A DNA stretch of 61,321 nt from Clostridium muellerianum (GTDB taxonomy: Bacteria; Bacillota; Clostridia; Clostridiales; Clostridiaceae), in assembly GCF_012926525.1 (NCBI RefSeq), contig NZ_JABBNI010000023.1, forward strand, positions 1 through 61,321, given 5' to 3'. Shown piece by piece: positions 19,227 through 27,935 of the stretch (positions are counted from its first letter, which is position 1; each line of letters begins with the position of its first letter). Position numbers and translations under genes: made by a program. The notes beneath the pieces were generated by a model. That model saw nothing but the letters and a program-made list of their open reading frames with translations. It had not been told where the DNA came from and did not search any database.

Positions 19227-20420
19227 ATGTCAAAAGCAAAATTTGAAAGAAACAAACCACATGTAAACATAGGAACAATAGGACACGTAGATCATGGTAA
19301 GACAACATTAACAGCAGCAATAACAATGGTGTTAGCAAAAGAAGGAAAAGCAGAAGCATTTAAATATGACGAAATAGATAAAGCACCAGAAGAAAAAGAA
19401 AGAGGAATCACAATCAACACAGCACACGTAGAATATGAAACAGAAAATAGACATTATGCACACGTAGATTGTCCAGGACATGCTGACTATGTAAAGAACA
19501 TGATAACAGGAGCGGCACAAATGGATGGAGCAATCTTAGTTGTATCAGCAGCAGATGGTCCAATGCCACAAACAAGAGAACATATACTACTAGCATCAAG
19601 AGTAGGAGTAAGTTACATAGTAGTATTCTTAAATAAAGCAGACCAAGTAGATGATCCAGAATTATTAGAATTAGTAGAAATGGAAGTTAGAGAATTATTA
19701 AATGAGTATGACTTCCCAGGAGATGACATTCCAATAATAGTAGGAAGTGCATTAAAAGTAATAGAAAACCCAGATGATGCAGAAGCAACAAAATGCATAC
19801 ATGAATTAATGGCAGCAGTAGATAGCTATATACCAACACCAGAAAGAGCAACAGATAAAGCATTCTTAATGCCAGTAGAAGATGTATTCACAATCACAGG
19901 AAGAGGAACAGTTGCAACAGGAAGAGTTGAAAGTGGAATACTAAAAGTTGGAGACGAAGTAGAAATCGTAGGATTAAAAGAAGAAAAAGGCAAGACAACA
20001 GTAACAGGAGTAGAAATGTTCAGAAAGTTACTAGATCAAGCAATGGCAGGAGATAATATAGGAGCATTATTAAGAGGAATCCAAAGAGATGACATCGAAA
20101 GAGGTCAAGTATTATCAAAACCAGGATCAGTACACCCACATAAGAAATTTGTAGGTCAAGTGTACGTATTAAAGAAAGAAGAAGGCGGAAGACATACACC
20201 ATTCTTCAATGGATATAGACCACAGTTTTATTTTAGAACAACAGACGTTACAGGATCAATCGCATTACCAGAAGGAGTAGAAATGGTTATGCCAGGAGAT
20301 CATATAGACATGAACGTTGAACTTATTACACCAGTAGCAATGGATGAAGGATTAAGATTTGCAATAAGAGAAGGCGGAAGAACAGTTGGTTCAGGAGTTG
20401 TTACTAAAATAGTTGAGTAA
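19227..20420 (+). CDS. tufA: Elongation factor Tu, copy 1
   Basis: 397 residues with GHVDHGKT (19-26), DCPGH and NKAD intact, and GTPase, beta-barrel 2 and beta-barrel 3 domains. It delivers aminoacyl-tRNA to the ribosome. The protein is identical to that of copy 2 at 35142. The genes show 11 synonymous base differences, all in the first 477 coding bases, and none afterwards. It follows tRNA-Gly and tRNA-Thr. The 76-base leader contains two small inverted repeats (ACCCT/AGGGT at 19162-19181 and AGTTTA/TAAACT near 19190). Confidence 0.97.
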   Translation: MSKAKFERNKPHVNIGTIGHVDHGKTTLTAAITMVLAKEGKAEAFKYDEIDKAPEEKERGITINTAHVEYETENRHYAHVDCPGHADYVKNMITGAAQMDGAILVVSAADGPMPQTREHILLASRVGVSYIVVFLNKADQVDDPELLELVEMEVRELLNEYDFPGDDIPIIVGSALKVIENPDDAEATKCIHELMAAVDSYIPTPERATDKAFLMPVEDVFTITGRGTVATGRVESGILKVGDEVEIVGLKEEKGKTTVTGVEMFRKLLDQAMAGDNIGALLRGIQRDDIERGQVLSKPGSVHPHKKFVGQVYVLKKEEGGRHTPFFNGYRPQFYFRTTDVTGSIALPEGVEMVMPGDHIDMNVELITPVAMDEGLRFAIREGGRTVGSGVVTKIVE

Positions 20421-20432
20421 TTTTTGATTTTT

Positions 20433-20463
20433 AGGACTGGGTTTCTAGACCTGGTCCTTTTAA
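20433..20463 (+). terminator. Terminator after tuf copy 1
   Basis: A 10-bp stem with two G-U-type pairs: AGGACTGGGT (20433-20442) with ACCTGGTCCT (20449-20458), then TTTT. It lies 12 bases after the stop codon. The sequence differs completely from the tuf copy 2 terminator, marking the downstream edge of identity between the copies. Confidence 0.85.
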
Positions 20464-20481
20464 AAGTATTTTTTAAATTTA

Positions 20482-20510
20482 TTGACATATAAACTAAGTT
20501 GTGATAAATT
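20482..20510 (+). promoter_or_regulatory. Promoter for rpmG-secE-nusG
   Basis: TTGACA (20482-20487) and TAAATT (20505-20510) with 17-base spacing, placed after the tuf terminator and 80 bases before rpmG. Confidence 0.75.
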
Positions 20511-20590
20511 ATTAAAGTAATGCATAATTTTAGACTTGTAAGAGACATATTAATAGTTTACATATATGATTAAATCAGGAGGTGTAAGTA

Positions 20591-20740
20591 ATGAGAACAA
20601 AAGTAACATTAGCATGCACAGATTGCAAACAAAGAAATTATAACACAATGAAAAACAAGAAAAATGATCCAGATAGATTAGAAATGAGAAAGTACTGCCC
20701 ATTTTGCCATAAACATACATCTCATAAAGAAACAAAATAG
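20591..20740 (+). CDS. rpmG: 50S ribosomal protein L33 (zinc-ribbon form)
   Basis: A short gene of 49 residues starting [17 protein letters not shown]. Two CxxC pairs (CTDC at residues 9-12 and CPFC at 36-39) make it the zinc-binding form of L33. ATG at 20591 follows AGGAGGTG. The rpmG-secE-nusG order is the standard one. Confidence 0.95.
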   Translation: MRTKVTLACTDCKQRNYNTMKNKKNDPDRLEMRKYCPFCHKHTSHKETK

Positions 20741-20785
20741 TAACTATAGAGGCATATATAAATAATTTTCAAGGATGTGAAAAAA

Positions 20786-21016
20786 ATGGCTGCACAAAAT
20801 AATACAAAAAAAATAAAAAAATCAGCAGCGTCCGGAAATAGTTTTATTAACTTTTTTATAGATTTAAAAGCGGAAGTTAAAAGAATAACTTGGGCCTCTA
20901 AGGAGAATGTAAAAAAAGCAACAGCAACAGTATTGATATTTTGTCTTATTTATGTAGTAATTGTTGGATTGCTAGATGTAGGATTTAAAAATTTGTTTAG
21001 TGTAATTTTTAAATAA
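20786..21016 (+). CDS. secE: Protein translocase subunit SecE
   Basis: 76 residues. A basic, lysine-rich N-terminus is followed by the SecE motif (FFIDLKAEVKRITWASKENV) and one membrane segment (about 50-72), the minimal SecE form of Gram-positives. It stabilises SecY (encoded at 45985). ATG at 20786 is 10 bases after AAGGA; the GTG at 20777 is too close to that site. Confidence 0.94.
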   Translation: MAAQNNTKKIKKSAASGNSFINFFIDLKAEVKRITWASKENVKKATATVLIFCLIYVVIVGLLDVGFKNLFSVIFK

Positions 21017-21023
21017 AGGTAAG

Positions 21024-21065
21024 AAGGAGGTAGGGGTCGAGAAAAAGATTCCCGTCCCTTGAGCT
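21024..21065 (+). promoter_or_regulatory. nusG ribosome-binding site separated from the start codon by a hairpin
   Basis: The AAGGAGG (21024-21030) lies 35 bases before the nusG ATG at 21066, far beyond normal spacing, and nothing closer resembles a Shine-Dalgarno sequence. The interval can fold: AGGGGT (21032-21037) pairs with GTCCCT (21054-21059), with two G-U pairs. Removing the hairpin leaves about 7 bases between AAGGAGG and ATG, a normal distance. Folding by eye, not by calculation. Confidence 0.65.
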
Positions 21066-21587
21066 ATGGCAGAGAGAGCTAGATGGTATGTAGTCCATAC
21101 ATATTCTGGTTATGAGAACAAAGTTAAAGCTAATTTAGAGAAAACTATTGAAAATAGGAATCTTTATGATTGGATAGATGATGTTCAAGTTCCTATGGAA
21201 GAACAAGTTGAAATAAAAGATGGGAAAAGAAAAGTATCACTAAAAAAAATATTTCCAGGATATGTTTTAGTACACATGGTTATGACCGATGATTCTTGGT
21301 ATGTAGTTAGAAATACTAGGGGAGTAACAGGTTTTGTAGGTCCAGGATCTAAGCCTGTCGCACTTACAGATGAAGAAGTGGTATCTATGGGAATAACAGA
21401 AAAAGCTATTGCCGTAGATGTAGAAGTAGGAGAGAACATTAAAGTTAAGTCAGGTCCTCTTGAAAACTTCCCAGCTATTATCCAAGAAATAAACGCAGAA
21501 AAAAGAAAAATTAAAGCGCTAGTTAACATGTTTGGCAGGGAAACACCTGTTGAACTTGATTTTAATCAAATAGAAAAACTAGATTAG
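21066..21587 (+). CDS. nusG: Transcription termination/antitermination factor NusG
   Basis: 173 residues. The NGN domain (about 1-110) begins ARWYVVHTYSGYENKV, and the C-terminal KOW domain follows (GENIKVKSGPLENFPAIIQEI). NusG binds RNA polymerase to control pausing and couples to ribosomes. A stop codon in frame at 21060 rules out an upstream start, so the ATG at 21066 is fixed despite the distant ribosome-binding site. Confidence 0.96.
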   Translation: MAERARWYVVHTYSGYENKVKANLEKTIENRNLYDWIDDVQVPMEEQVEIKDGKRKVSLKKIFPGYVLVHMVMTDDSWYVVRNTRGVTGFVGPGSKPVALTDEEVVSMGITEKAIAVDVEVGENIKVKSGPLENFPAIIQEINAEKRKIKALVNMFGRETPVELDFNQIEKLD

Positions 21588-21592
21588 TCTAT

Positions 21593-21639
21593 AAGACGAA
21601 AGTCTTAATAAGTGGGAGGACAAAAGTCCGTATAACCAC
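21593..21639 (+). promoter_or_regulatory. Candidate L1-binding leader before rplK
   Basis: A GAAA-capped hairpin (AAGAC/GTCTT, 21593-21606) is followed by an element built as GTGG (21612-21615), GA bulge, GGAC (21618-21621), AAAA loop, GTCC (21626-21629), a 6-base GTATAA bulge and CCAC (21636-21639). The same architecture recurs before rplA with a different inner helix. L1 is known to repress the L11-L1 operon in E. coli by binding an mRNA mimic of its 23S site; assignment here is by position and structure. Confidence 0.7.
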
Positions 21640-21659
21640 ATTATAGGAGGTGTAAATTC

Positions 21660-22085
21660 ATGGCTAAAAAAGTAGTAGGAATGATTAAACTTCAGCTTCC
21701 TGCAGGAAAAGCAACTCCAGCACCACCTGTTGGACCAGCACTTGGACAGCATGGTGTAAACATAATGGGATTCTGTAAGGAATTTAATGCTAAAACTGCT
21801 AGTCAAGCAGGATTAATAATTCCAGTAGTAATTACTGTATATCAGGATAGATCTTTTAGTTTTATACTAAAGACTCCACCAGCAGCAGTATTACTAAAGA
21901 AAGCAGTAGGAATAGAAAGTGGTTCTGGTGTACCAAACAAAACTAAGGTTGCTAAAGTTACAAAGGATCAGTTAAGACAAATAGCTGAGACAAAAATGCC
22001 AGATTTAAATGCTGCAACAGTTGAAGCTGCTATGAGTATGATAGCAGGAACAGCTAGAAGCATGGGAATAACTGTAGAAGAATAG
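21660..22085 (+). CDS. rplK: 50S ribosomal protein L11
   Basis: 141 residues with the N-terminal glycine/proline signature ([20 protein letters not shown] region) and the C-terminal rRNA-binding domain ([17 protein letters not shown]). It binds the GTPase-associated centre of 23S rRNA. ATG at 21660 follows ATAGGAGGTG. First gene of the L11-L1 pair, preceded by a structured leader. Confidence 0.97.
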   Translation: MAKKVVGMIKLQLPAGKATPAPPVGPALGQHGVNIMGFCKEFNAKTASQAGLIIPVVITVYQDRSFSFILKTPPAAVLLKKAVGIESGSGVPNKTKVAKVTKDQLRQIAETKMPDLNAATVEAAMSMIAGTARSMGITVEE

Positions 22086-22099
22086 TTTTGTCAAAGATA

Positions 22100-22126
22100 G
22101 TGGGAGGTAAAAACCGTTAAAACCAC
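22100..22126 (+). promoter_or_regulatory. Candidate L1-binding site between rplK and rplA
   Basis: GTGG (22100-22103), GA bulge, GGT (22106-22108), AAAA loop, ACC (22113-22115), a GTTAAAA bulge and CCAC (22123-22126). Outer helix, both bulge starts and the loop match the element before rplK, whereas the inner helix is changed on both sides (GGAC/GTCC versus GGT/ACC). This is compensatory variation supporting a real RNA structure. It ends 15 bases before the rplA start. Confidence 0.72.
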
Positions 22127-22141
22127 AAAGGAGGATTAGTA

Positions 22142-22831
22142 ATGGGAAAGAATTATAAAGAAAGCGCTAAGTTAGTTGACAAAAGTGTATTATATACACC
22201 TTCAGAAGCTATGGAGCTTGCTGTAAAAACATCAAAAGCTAAGTTTGATGAAACTATAGAATTAGCTTTAAGACTTGGCGTTGACCCAAGACATGCAGAT
22301 CAACAAGTTAGAGGAGCAGTAGTACTTCCTCATGGAACAGGAAAAAAAGTTAAAGTTTTAGTTTTTGCTAAAGGCGAAAAAGCAAAAGAAGCTGAAGCAG
22401 CAGGTGCTGAATTCGTTGGAGCAGAAGAACTTGTTGAAAAGATTCAAAAAGAAAATTGGTTCGATTTTGATGTAGTAGTTGCAACTCCAGATATGATGGG
22501 TGTTGTTGGTAGATTAGGTAGAGTATTAGGACCTAAGGGATTAATGCCAAACCCAAAATCGGGAACTGTTACTTTTGATGTTACAAAAGCAATAGCTGAT
22601 ATCAAAGCTGGTAAAGTTGAATATAGAGTTGATAAAACTGCTATAATTCACGTTGCAATTGGAAAGAAATCTTTTGGAGATGAAAAACTATCTCAAAACT
22701 TCCGTGTGTTGATGGAAGCTGTAGTTAAAGCTAAACCAGCAGCAGCAAAGGGTCAATATTTGAAATCAGTAGTAGTTTCAAGTACTATGGGACCAGGAAT
22801 AAAAATAAATCCAGGAAAAGTTTTAGAGTAG
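22142..22831 (+). CDS. rplA: 50S ribosomal protein L1
   Basis: 229 residues of standard L1, with the conserved [15 protein letters not shown] segment. It forms the mobile L1 stalk and, in many bacteria, represses its own mRNA. ATG at 22142 follows AAAGGAGGATT. A strong promoter begins one base after its stop codon, so rplJL has separate transcription. Confidence 0.97.
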   Translation: MGKNYKESAKLVDKSVLYTPSEAMELAVKTSKAKFDETIELALRLGVDPRHADQQVRGAVVLPHGTGKKVKVLVFAKGEKAKEAEAAGAEFVGAEELVEKIQKENWFDFDVVVATPDMMGVVGRLGRVLGPKGLMPNPKSGTVTFDVTKAIADIKAGKVEYRVDKTAIIHVAIGKKSFGDEKLSQNFRVLMEAVVKAKPAAAKGQYLKSVVVSSTMGPGIKINPGKVLE

Positions 22832-22832
22832 T

Positions 22833-22862
22833 ATTGACATAAGTTAAAAATTTATGTATAAT
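22833..22862 (+). promoter_or_regulatory. Promoter for rplJ-rplL
   Basis: Perfect TTGACA (22833-22838) and perfect TATAAT (22857-22862) with 18-base spacing, immediately behind the rplA stop codon. It gives a leader of about 160 bases before rplJ. Confidence 0.88.
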
Positions 22863-22869
22863 CCTAAGG

Positions 22870-22990
22870 GTTAACAAGTAAATATTCCGTAGACAGTAGG
22901 TGCGAAAGCATAACGATTAACAACCTACCGAGGGTTCCAATATAAAGATTATAATTGGTCTCTCTGTGTCTTCGGGGAGACCTTTAAATT
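22870..22990 (+). promoter_or_regulatory. L10-type ribosomal protein leader with attenuator hairpin
   Basis: The leader folds as GTAGGT (22896-22901) with ACCTAC (22923-22928), an inner TGC-GAAA-GCA hairpin (22901-22910) and an asymmetric TAACGATTAACA side, the look of the L10-L12 binding leader known from Firmicutes. A second hairpin, GGTCTC (22957-22962) with GAGACC (22977-22982) extended by G-U pairs, is followed by TTTAAATTT and could act as the attenuator. Excess L10-L12 complex would then shut down rplJL. Confidence 0.82.
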
Positions 22991-23030
22991 TGTATAATTG
23001 CAGTATAAACTGTGAGGAGGTGGACACACA

Positions 23031-23531
23031 GTGAAAAAGAATAGACAAATAAAAGAAGCAAAAGTTTTAGAAATAAAAGAAAAGATGGAAAAAGCACAAG
23101 GTATAATCTTCGCTCAATATCAAGGATTAACTGTTGAAGAGGATACAGAGCTTAGAACAAAGTTAAGAGAAGCTGGTGTTGAATATAAAGTTTATAAAAA
23201 TACTTTAAGCGCATTAGCTGCAAAGGAATTAGGTTTTGATGAAGTAAGTAGTATACTTCAAGGACCTTTATCAGTAGCATTTGGATATGAAGATCCAACT
23301 GCTCCAGCAAGAGTACTTAATGATTTTGCTAAAAACCATAAGAAATTAGAATTAAAAGGTGGAATAGTTCAAGGAGAAATCTTTGATGCTAAAAAGGTTG
23401 AACAACTTGCAACAATACCACCAAAAGAAGTTCTTATTGCAAAATTACTTGGAAGCTTCAAAGCTCCATTATCAAATTTTGCTTATTTAGTAAATGCCAT
23501 TAAAGAAAAAAAAGAATCAGAAGAAGCTTAA
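23031..23531 (+). CDS. rplJ: 50S ribosomal protein L10
   Basis: 166 residues with an N-terminal rRNA-binding domain ([18 protein letters not shown] then [13 protein letters not shown]) and a C-terminal helix that holds L7/L12 dimers. Starts with GTG at 23031 after GAGGAGGTG. It lies behind an L10-type leader and 33 bases before rplL. Confidence 0.96.
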   Translation: MKKNRQIKEAKVLEIKEKMEKAQGIIFAQYQGLTVEEDTELRTKLREAGVEYKVYKNTLSALAAKELGFDEVSSILQGPLSVAFGYEDPTAPARVLNDFAKNHKKLELKGGIVQGEIFDAKKVEQLATIPPKEVLIAKLLGSFKAPLSNFAYLVNAIKEKKESEEA

Positions 23532-23564
23532 TTTAAAAAAAGGAAATTTTGGAGGTGTCTAATA

Positions 23565-23933
23565 ATGACAAGAGAAGAAATAATTGAAGCTATAAAAGGA
23601 ATGAGCGTTTTAGAATTAAACGACTTAGTAAAAGCATGTGAAGAAGAATTTGGCGTAAGTGCTGCTGCTCCAGTTGCTGTTGCAGGAGGTGCTGCTCAAG
23701 GTGGTGCTGCTGCAGAAGAAAAGACTGAATTTGATGTAGTATTAGCAAATGCAGGTTCAGAAAAAATCAAAGTTATAAAAGCTGTTAGAGAAATAACAGG
23801 ATTAGGATTAAAAGAAGCTAAAGAAGTAGTTGATGGAGCTCCTAAGACATTAAAAGAAGGCGTAAGTAAAGAAGATGCTGAAGCTATGAAAGCTAAACTT
23901 TCAGAAGTTGGAGCTACTGTTGAAATAAAATAG
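23565..23933 (+). CDS. rplL: 50S ribosomal protein L7/L12
   Basis: 122 residues: an N-terminal dimerisation domain, an alanine/glycine-rich hinge (about 36-52) and a C-terminal factor-binding domain with the [20 protein letters not shown] segment. It recruits translation factors to the ribosome stalk. ATG at 23565 follows TGGAGGTG. A strong terminator follows. Confidence 0.97.
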   Translation: MTREEIIEAIKGMSVLELNDLVKACEEEFGVSAAAPVAVAGGAAQGGAAAEEKTEFDVVLANAGSEKIKVIKAVREITGLGLKEAKEVVDGAPKTLKEGVSKEDAEAMKAKLSEVGATVEIK

Positions 23934-23947
23934 TAATTCACAAATTA

Positions 23948-23978
23948 AAGAGGCACTTTATAAAAAGTGCCTCTTTTT
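23948..23978 (+). terminator. Terminator after rplL
   Basis: AAGAGGCACTTT pairs with AAAGTGCCTCTT around a short A/T loop, followed by TTTTTT. It separates rplJL from rpoBC. Confidence 0.95.
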
Positions 23979-24009
23979 TAAAACTTTTTAAGCAATTGAA
24001 TAAACCTGA

Positions 24010-24038
24010 TTGACAATTTAATAATGTTATGGTAAAAT
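24010..24038 (+). promoter_or_regulatory. Promoter for rpoB-rpoC
   Basis: TTGACA (24010-24015) and TAAAAT (24033-24038) spaced by 17 bases. The leader to the rpoB ATG would be about 175 bases, within which I see no clear terminator-like hairpin. Confidence 0.8.
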
Positions 24039-24219
24039 AATTAATTGCATTGATTAATTAAAAATTAAGTATACATTTAATTTTTAATTTTAGATAATTT
24101 GAATTAATTATGAAAAATAGGTTATAATAATTTGATGATAATGTGATCAATCCAGAAGCACGTTCTACAGTAAAGTTGTGTTTTTGGTTATTTTTAGTTT
24201 ATGCAAGGGGTGAGAGTCA

Positions 24220-27200
24220 ATGGTACATCCTGTCCAGGTTGGTAAGAGAACAAGAATGAGCTTTTCCAAACTTAAAGAAGTAGGTGAAATGCCTAATTTG
24301 ATTGAGGTGCAGCTAGATTCCTATAATTGGTTTTTGAAGGAAGGCTTGCAGGAAGTATTTGATGATATTAATCCTATCCAGGATTATACAGCAAATCTTA
24401 ATTTAGAATTTGTTGGATACAAACTAGATATGGATAACATTAAATACACTGTTGAAGAATGTAAGGAAAGAGATGCTACTTATGCAGCACCTTTAAAGGT
24501 AAAGGTTAGACTACTAAACAAAGAAACTGGTGAAGTAAAAGAACAGGAAGTTTTCATGGGAGATTTTCCTCTTATGACAGAACAAGGAACCTTTATTATT
24601 AATGGAGCTGAAAGAGTAATCGTTAGTCAATTAGTAAGATCACCAGGTGTATATTATGATATGTCAGTTGATAAGACAGGTAAAAAACTTTTTTCTGCAA
24701 CTGTTATACCAAATAGAGGTGCTTGGCTAGAGTATGAAACAGATTCCAATGACATAATATATGTAAGAATAGATAAAACAAGAAAATTGCCAATAACTAT
24801 TCTTGCAAGAGCTATGGGTTATGGAACAGATGCTGAAATTACTGAGTTTTTTGGTGATGATGAAAGATTAAAAGCCACAATAGAAAAAGATAATACAAAG
24901 ACAAGAGAAGAGGCACTACTTGAGATATATAAAAGACTAAGACCAGGGGAACCACCTACGGTTGACAGTGCTCAATCACTTATTGAATCTTTATTTTTTG
25001 ACCCTAAAAGATATGATCTTTCAAGGGTAGGAAGATATAAGTTTAATAAAAAGTTAGCTTTGAGTCTTAGAATTGCAAACCAAGTATCAGCTGAAGATGT
25101 TGTTAATCCTCAAACTGGAGAAATACTTGTTGAAAAAGGTGAAAAAATAAGTAGAGAAAAAGCCTTAGAAATTCAAAATTGTGGTGTAATTGCAGTAAAT
25201 ATTCAACTTGAAGATAAAGTTATAAAAGTTATAGGTAATAACTTTGTAAACATACATAATTTTGTAGACTTTAATATAGATGACTTAAATATAAAAGAAC
25301 TTGTTCATTATCCTACTTTAAAAATGATATTGGACAATTATACTGATGAAGATAGTATAAAAGAGGAAATAAAAAAGAATATACATTCTTTAATACCAAA
25401 ACATATAATAAGAGATGATATATATACTACTATAAGTTATGAATTAGGATTACCATATGATATTGGTCATACAGATGACATTGATCATCTTGGTAATAGA
25501 AGACTTAGGTCTGTTGGAGAGTTACTTCAAAATCAATTTAGAATTGGTTTATCTAGAATGGAAAGAGTAGTTAAAGAAAGAATGACTATTCAGGACCAAG
25601 AAGTTATAACTCCTCAAGCATTAATAAATATAAGGCCTGTAGCAGCTGCCATAAAAGAGTTTTTTGGTAGTTCACAGCTTTCACAATTCATGGATCAAAC
25701 GAATCCACTATCAGAATTAACTCATAAAAGAAGATTATCTGCATTAGGACCAGGTGGTCTTTCAAGAGAAAGAGCTGGATTTGAAGTTAGAGACGTTCAC
25801 CATTCACATTATGGTAGAATGTGTCCTATAGAAACACCAGAAGGTCCAAATATAGGACTTATTAATTCATTAGCAGCTTATGCAAGAGTAAATGAATATG
25901 GATTTATAGAGACACCTTATAGGAAAATAGATAAAAAAGCAGGCATAGTTACAAAACAAATAGTATATATGACAGCAGATGAAGAAGATGAATATCTTGT
26001 TGCACCAGCAAACGAACCATTAGATGATGATGGACATTTTGTAGACAGTAAAGTAACAGTAAGAGATCAAGAAGATGTAATTATAGTTCCACGTGAAGAT
26101 GTTGATCTTATGGATGTATCTGCAAGACAAATAGTTTCTGTAGCTACTGCTATGATACCATTCTTAGAGAATGATGATGCCAGCCGTGCACTTATGGGAT
26201 CTAACATGCAGCGACAAGCAGTACCATTATTGAAGCCACAGGCACCTATTGTAGGAACAGGCATAGAGTTTAAGGCAGCCGTAGATTCAGGGGTTCTGCC
26301 TAAGGCTAAAAATGCAGGAACAGTTGTATATGTAAGTGCTAACGAGGTAAGAGTAAAGAGAGATTCAGATGGTGGTATAGATACTTATAGACTTTTAAAA
26401 TTTAAAAGATCTAACCAAAGTTCATGTATAAATCAAAGACCTATAGTAAGCAAGGGTGAAAAAGTAGATAGAGGAACAGTATTATCAGATGGTCCTTCTA
26501 CAGACCTTGGAGAAATAGCATTAGGCAAAAACATTAGAATGGGATTTATAACATGGGAAGGTTATAACTATGAAGATGCTATGCTTATATCTGAAGAATT
26601 AGTTAAAAATGATGTATTTACATCAATTCATATAGAAGAGTATGAAGCAGAAGCAAGAGATACAAAATTAGGACCAGAAGAGATAACAAGAGATATACCA
26701 AATGTCGGTGAAGATGCTTTAAAAGATATAGATGAAAGAGGAATAATAAGAATAGGTGCTGAAGTAAGATCTGGAGACATACTTGTAGGTAAAGTTACTC
26801 CAAAGGGAGAAACAGAGCTTACAGCAGAAGAAAGATTACTTAGAGCAATATTCGGAGAAAAAGCAAGAGAAGTAAGAGATACTTCACTTAGAGTACCTCA
26901 TGGTGAAGCTGGTATAATTGTAGATGTGAAGATATTTACAAGGGAAAATGGAGATGAACTTCCACCAGGAGTTAATAAATTAGTTAGATGTTATATAGTT
27001 CAAAAGAGAAAAATATCTGTAGGAGATAAAATGGCAGGAAGACATGGTAATAAAGGTGTTATATCAAGAGTGTTACCAGAAGAAGATATGCCTTTCTTAC
27101 CAGATGGAAGACCTCTTCAGATATGCTTAAACCCTCTAGGAGTTCCTTCTCGTATGAATATCGGGCAAGTACTTGAAGTTCATTTAGGATGGGCTGCTAG

Positions 27201-27918
27201 TGAACTAGGTTGGCATGTAGCAACTCCTGTATTTGATGGAGCTACAGAGGAAGATATAGTAAAATGCTTAGTAGATGCAGGATATGATGAAACGGGAAAA
27301 ACAGTATTATATGATGGAAGAACTGGAGAAGCATTTGACAATCCGGTAACAGTTGGATATATGTATATATTGAAACTTGCACATTTAGTTGATGATAAGA
27401 TACATGCTAGATCCACTGGCCCATATTCATTAGTTACTCAGCAACCACTAGGTGGTAAAGCTCAATTTGGAGGACAAAGATTCGGAGAAATGGAAGTTTG
27501 GGCTTTAGAAGCATATGGTGCTGCTCACACACTTCAAGAAATATTAACAGTTAAATCTGATGATGTTGTAGGAAGAGTTAAGACCTATGAAGCTATTGTA
27601 AAGGGCGAAAACATACCAGAACCTGGAGTTCCAGAATCATTTAAGGTTCTTATTAAGGAATTACAGGCATTATGCTTGGATGTAAAAGTACTTAACGATG
27701 ATAACGAAGAAATAAGATTAAAAGAATCTGTAGATGAAGAAATCGAAGATTTAGGTGTAAATATAGAAGGAAGCGAAGAGCTCGTTCCACCAACTCCAAC
27801 TGATGATTATGTTGAGGCAGAAGAAAGCGATGAAGAGTTAGACCTTGACTATGATGATTTATCTTTAGATGAACTTCAAGGTAATTTGGAAATAGATGAT
27901 TTTAATGACGAACATTAG
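24220..27918 (+). CDS. rpoB: RNA polymerase beta subunit
   Basis: 1232 residues, full length. The rifampicin-binding cluster reads [20 protein letters not shown], that is, without a resistance substitution I can see. The catalytic-side motif [13 protein letters not shown] and the C-terminal region [17 protein letters not shown] are intact. The C-terminal tail is highly acidic. ATG at 24220 follows AGGGGTGAG. Transcribed with rpoC, 17 bases downstream. Confidence 0.98.
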   Translation: MVHPVQVGKRTRMSFSKLKEVGEMPNLIEVQLDSYNWFLKEGLQEVFDDINPIQDYTANLNLEFVGYKLDMDNIKYTVEECKERDATYAAPLKVKVRLLNKETGEVKEQEVFMGDFPLMTEQGTFIINGAERVIVSQLVRSPGVYYDMSVDKTGKKLFSATVIPNRGAWLEYETDSNDIIYVRIDKTRKLPITILARAMGYGTDAEITEFFGDDERLKATIEKDNTKTREEALLEIYKRLRPGEPPTVDSAQSLIESLFFDPKRYDLSRVGRYKFNKKLALSLRIANQVSAEDVVNPQTGEILVEKGEKISREKALEIQNCGVIAVNIQLEDKVIKVIGNNFVNIHNFVDFNIDDLNIKELVHYPTLKMILDNYTDEDSIKEEIKKNIHSLIPKHIIRDDIYTTISYELGLPYDIGHTDDIDHLGNRRLRSVGELLQNQFRIGLSRMERVVKERMTIQDQEVITPQALINIRPVAAAIKEFFGSSQLSQFMDQTNPLSELTHKRRLSALGPGGLSRERAGFEVRDVHHSHYGRMCPIETPEGPNIGLINSLAAYARVNEYGFIETPYRKIDKKAGIVTKQIVYMTADEEDEYLVAPANEPLDDDGHFVDSKVTVRDQEDVIIVPREDVDLMDVSARQIVSVATAMIPFLENDDASRALMGSNMQRQAVPLLKPQAPIVGTGIEFKAAVDSGVLPKAKNAGTVVYVSANEVRVKRDSDGGIDTYRLLKFKRSNQSSCINQRPIVSKGEKVDRGTVLSDGPSTDLGEIALGKNIRMGFITWEGYNYEDAMLISEELVKNDVFTSIHIEEYEAEARDTKLGPEEITRDIPNVGEDALKDIDERGIIRIGAEVRSGDILVGKVTPKGETELTAEERLLRAIFGEKAREVRDTSLRVPHGEAGIIVDVKIFTRENGDELPPGVNKLVRCYIVQKRKISVGDKMAGRHGNKGVISRVLPEEDMPFLPDGRPLQICLNPLGVPSRMNIGQVLEVHLGWAASELGWHVATPVFDGATEEDIVKCLVDAGYDETGKTVLYDGRTGEAFDNPVTVGYMYILKLAHLVDDKIHARSTGPYSLVTQQPLGGKAQFGGQRFGEMEVWALEAYGAAHTLQEILTVKSDDVVGRVKTYEAIVKGENIPEPGVPESFKVLIKELQALCLDVKVLNDDNEEIRLKESVDEEIEDLGVNIEGSEELVPPTPTDDYVEAEESDEELDLDYDDLSLDELQGNLEIDDFNDEH

Positions 27919-27935
27919 GAAGGGAGGATGTACCC

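Noticed and set aside
19332-20202. Minus-strand reading frames inside tuf copy 1, and their counterparts in copy 2
   Set aside because: They are antisense shadows of a highly biased gene; they appear identically in both tuf copies because the DNA is duplicated.
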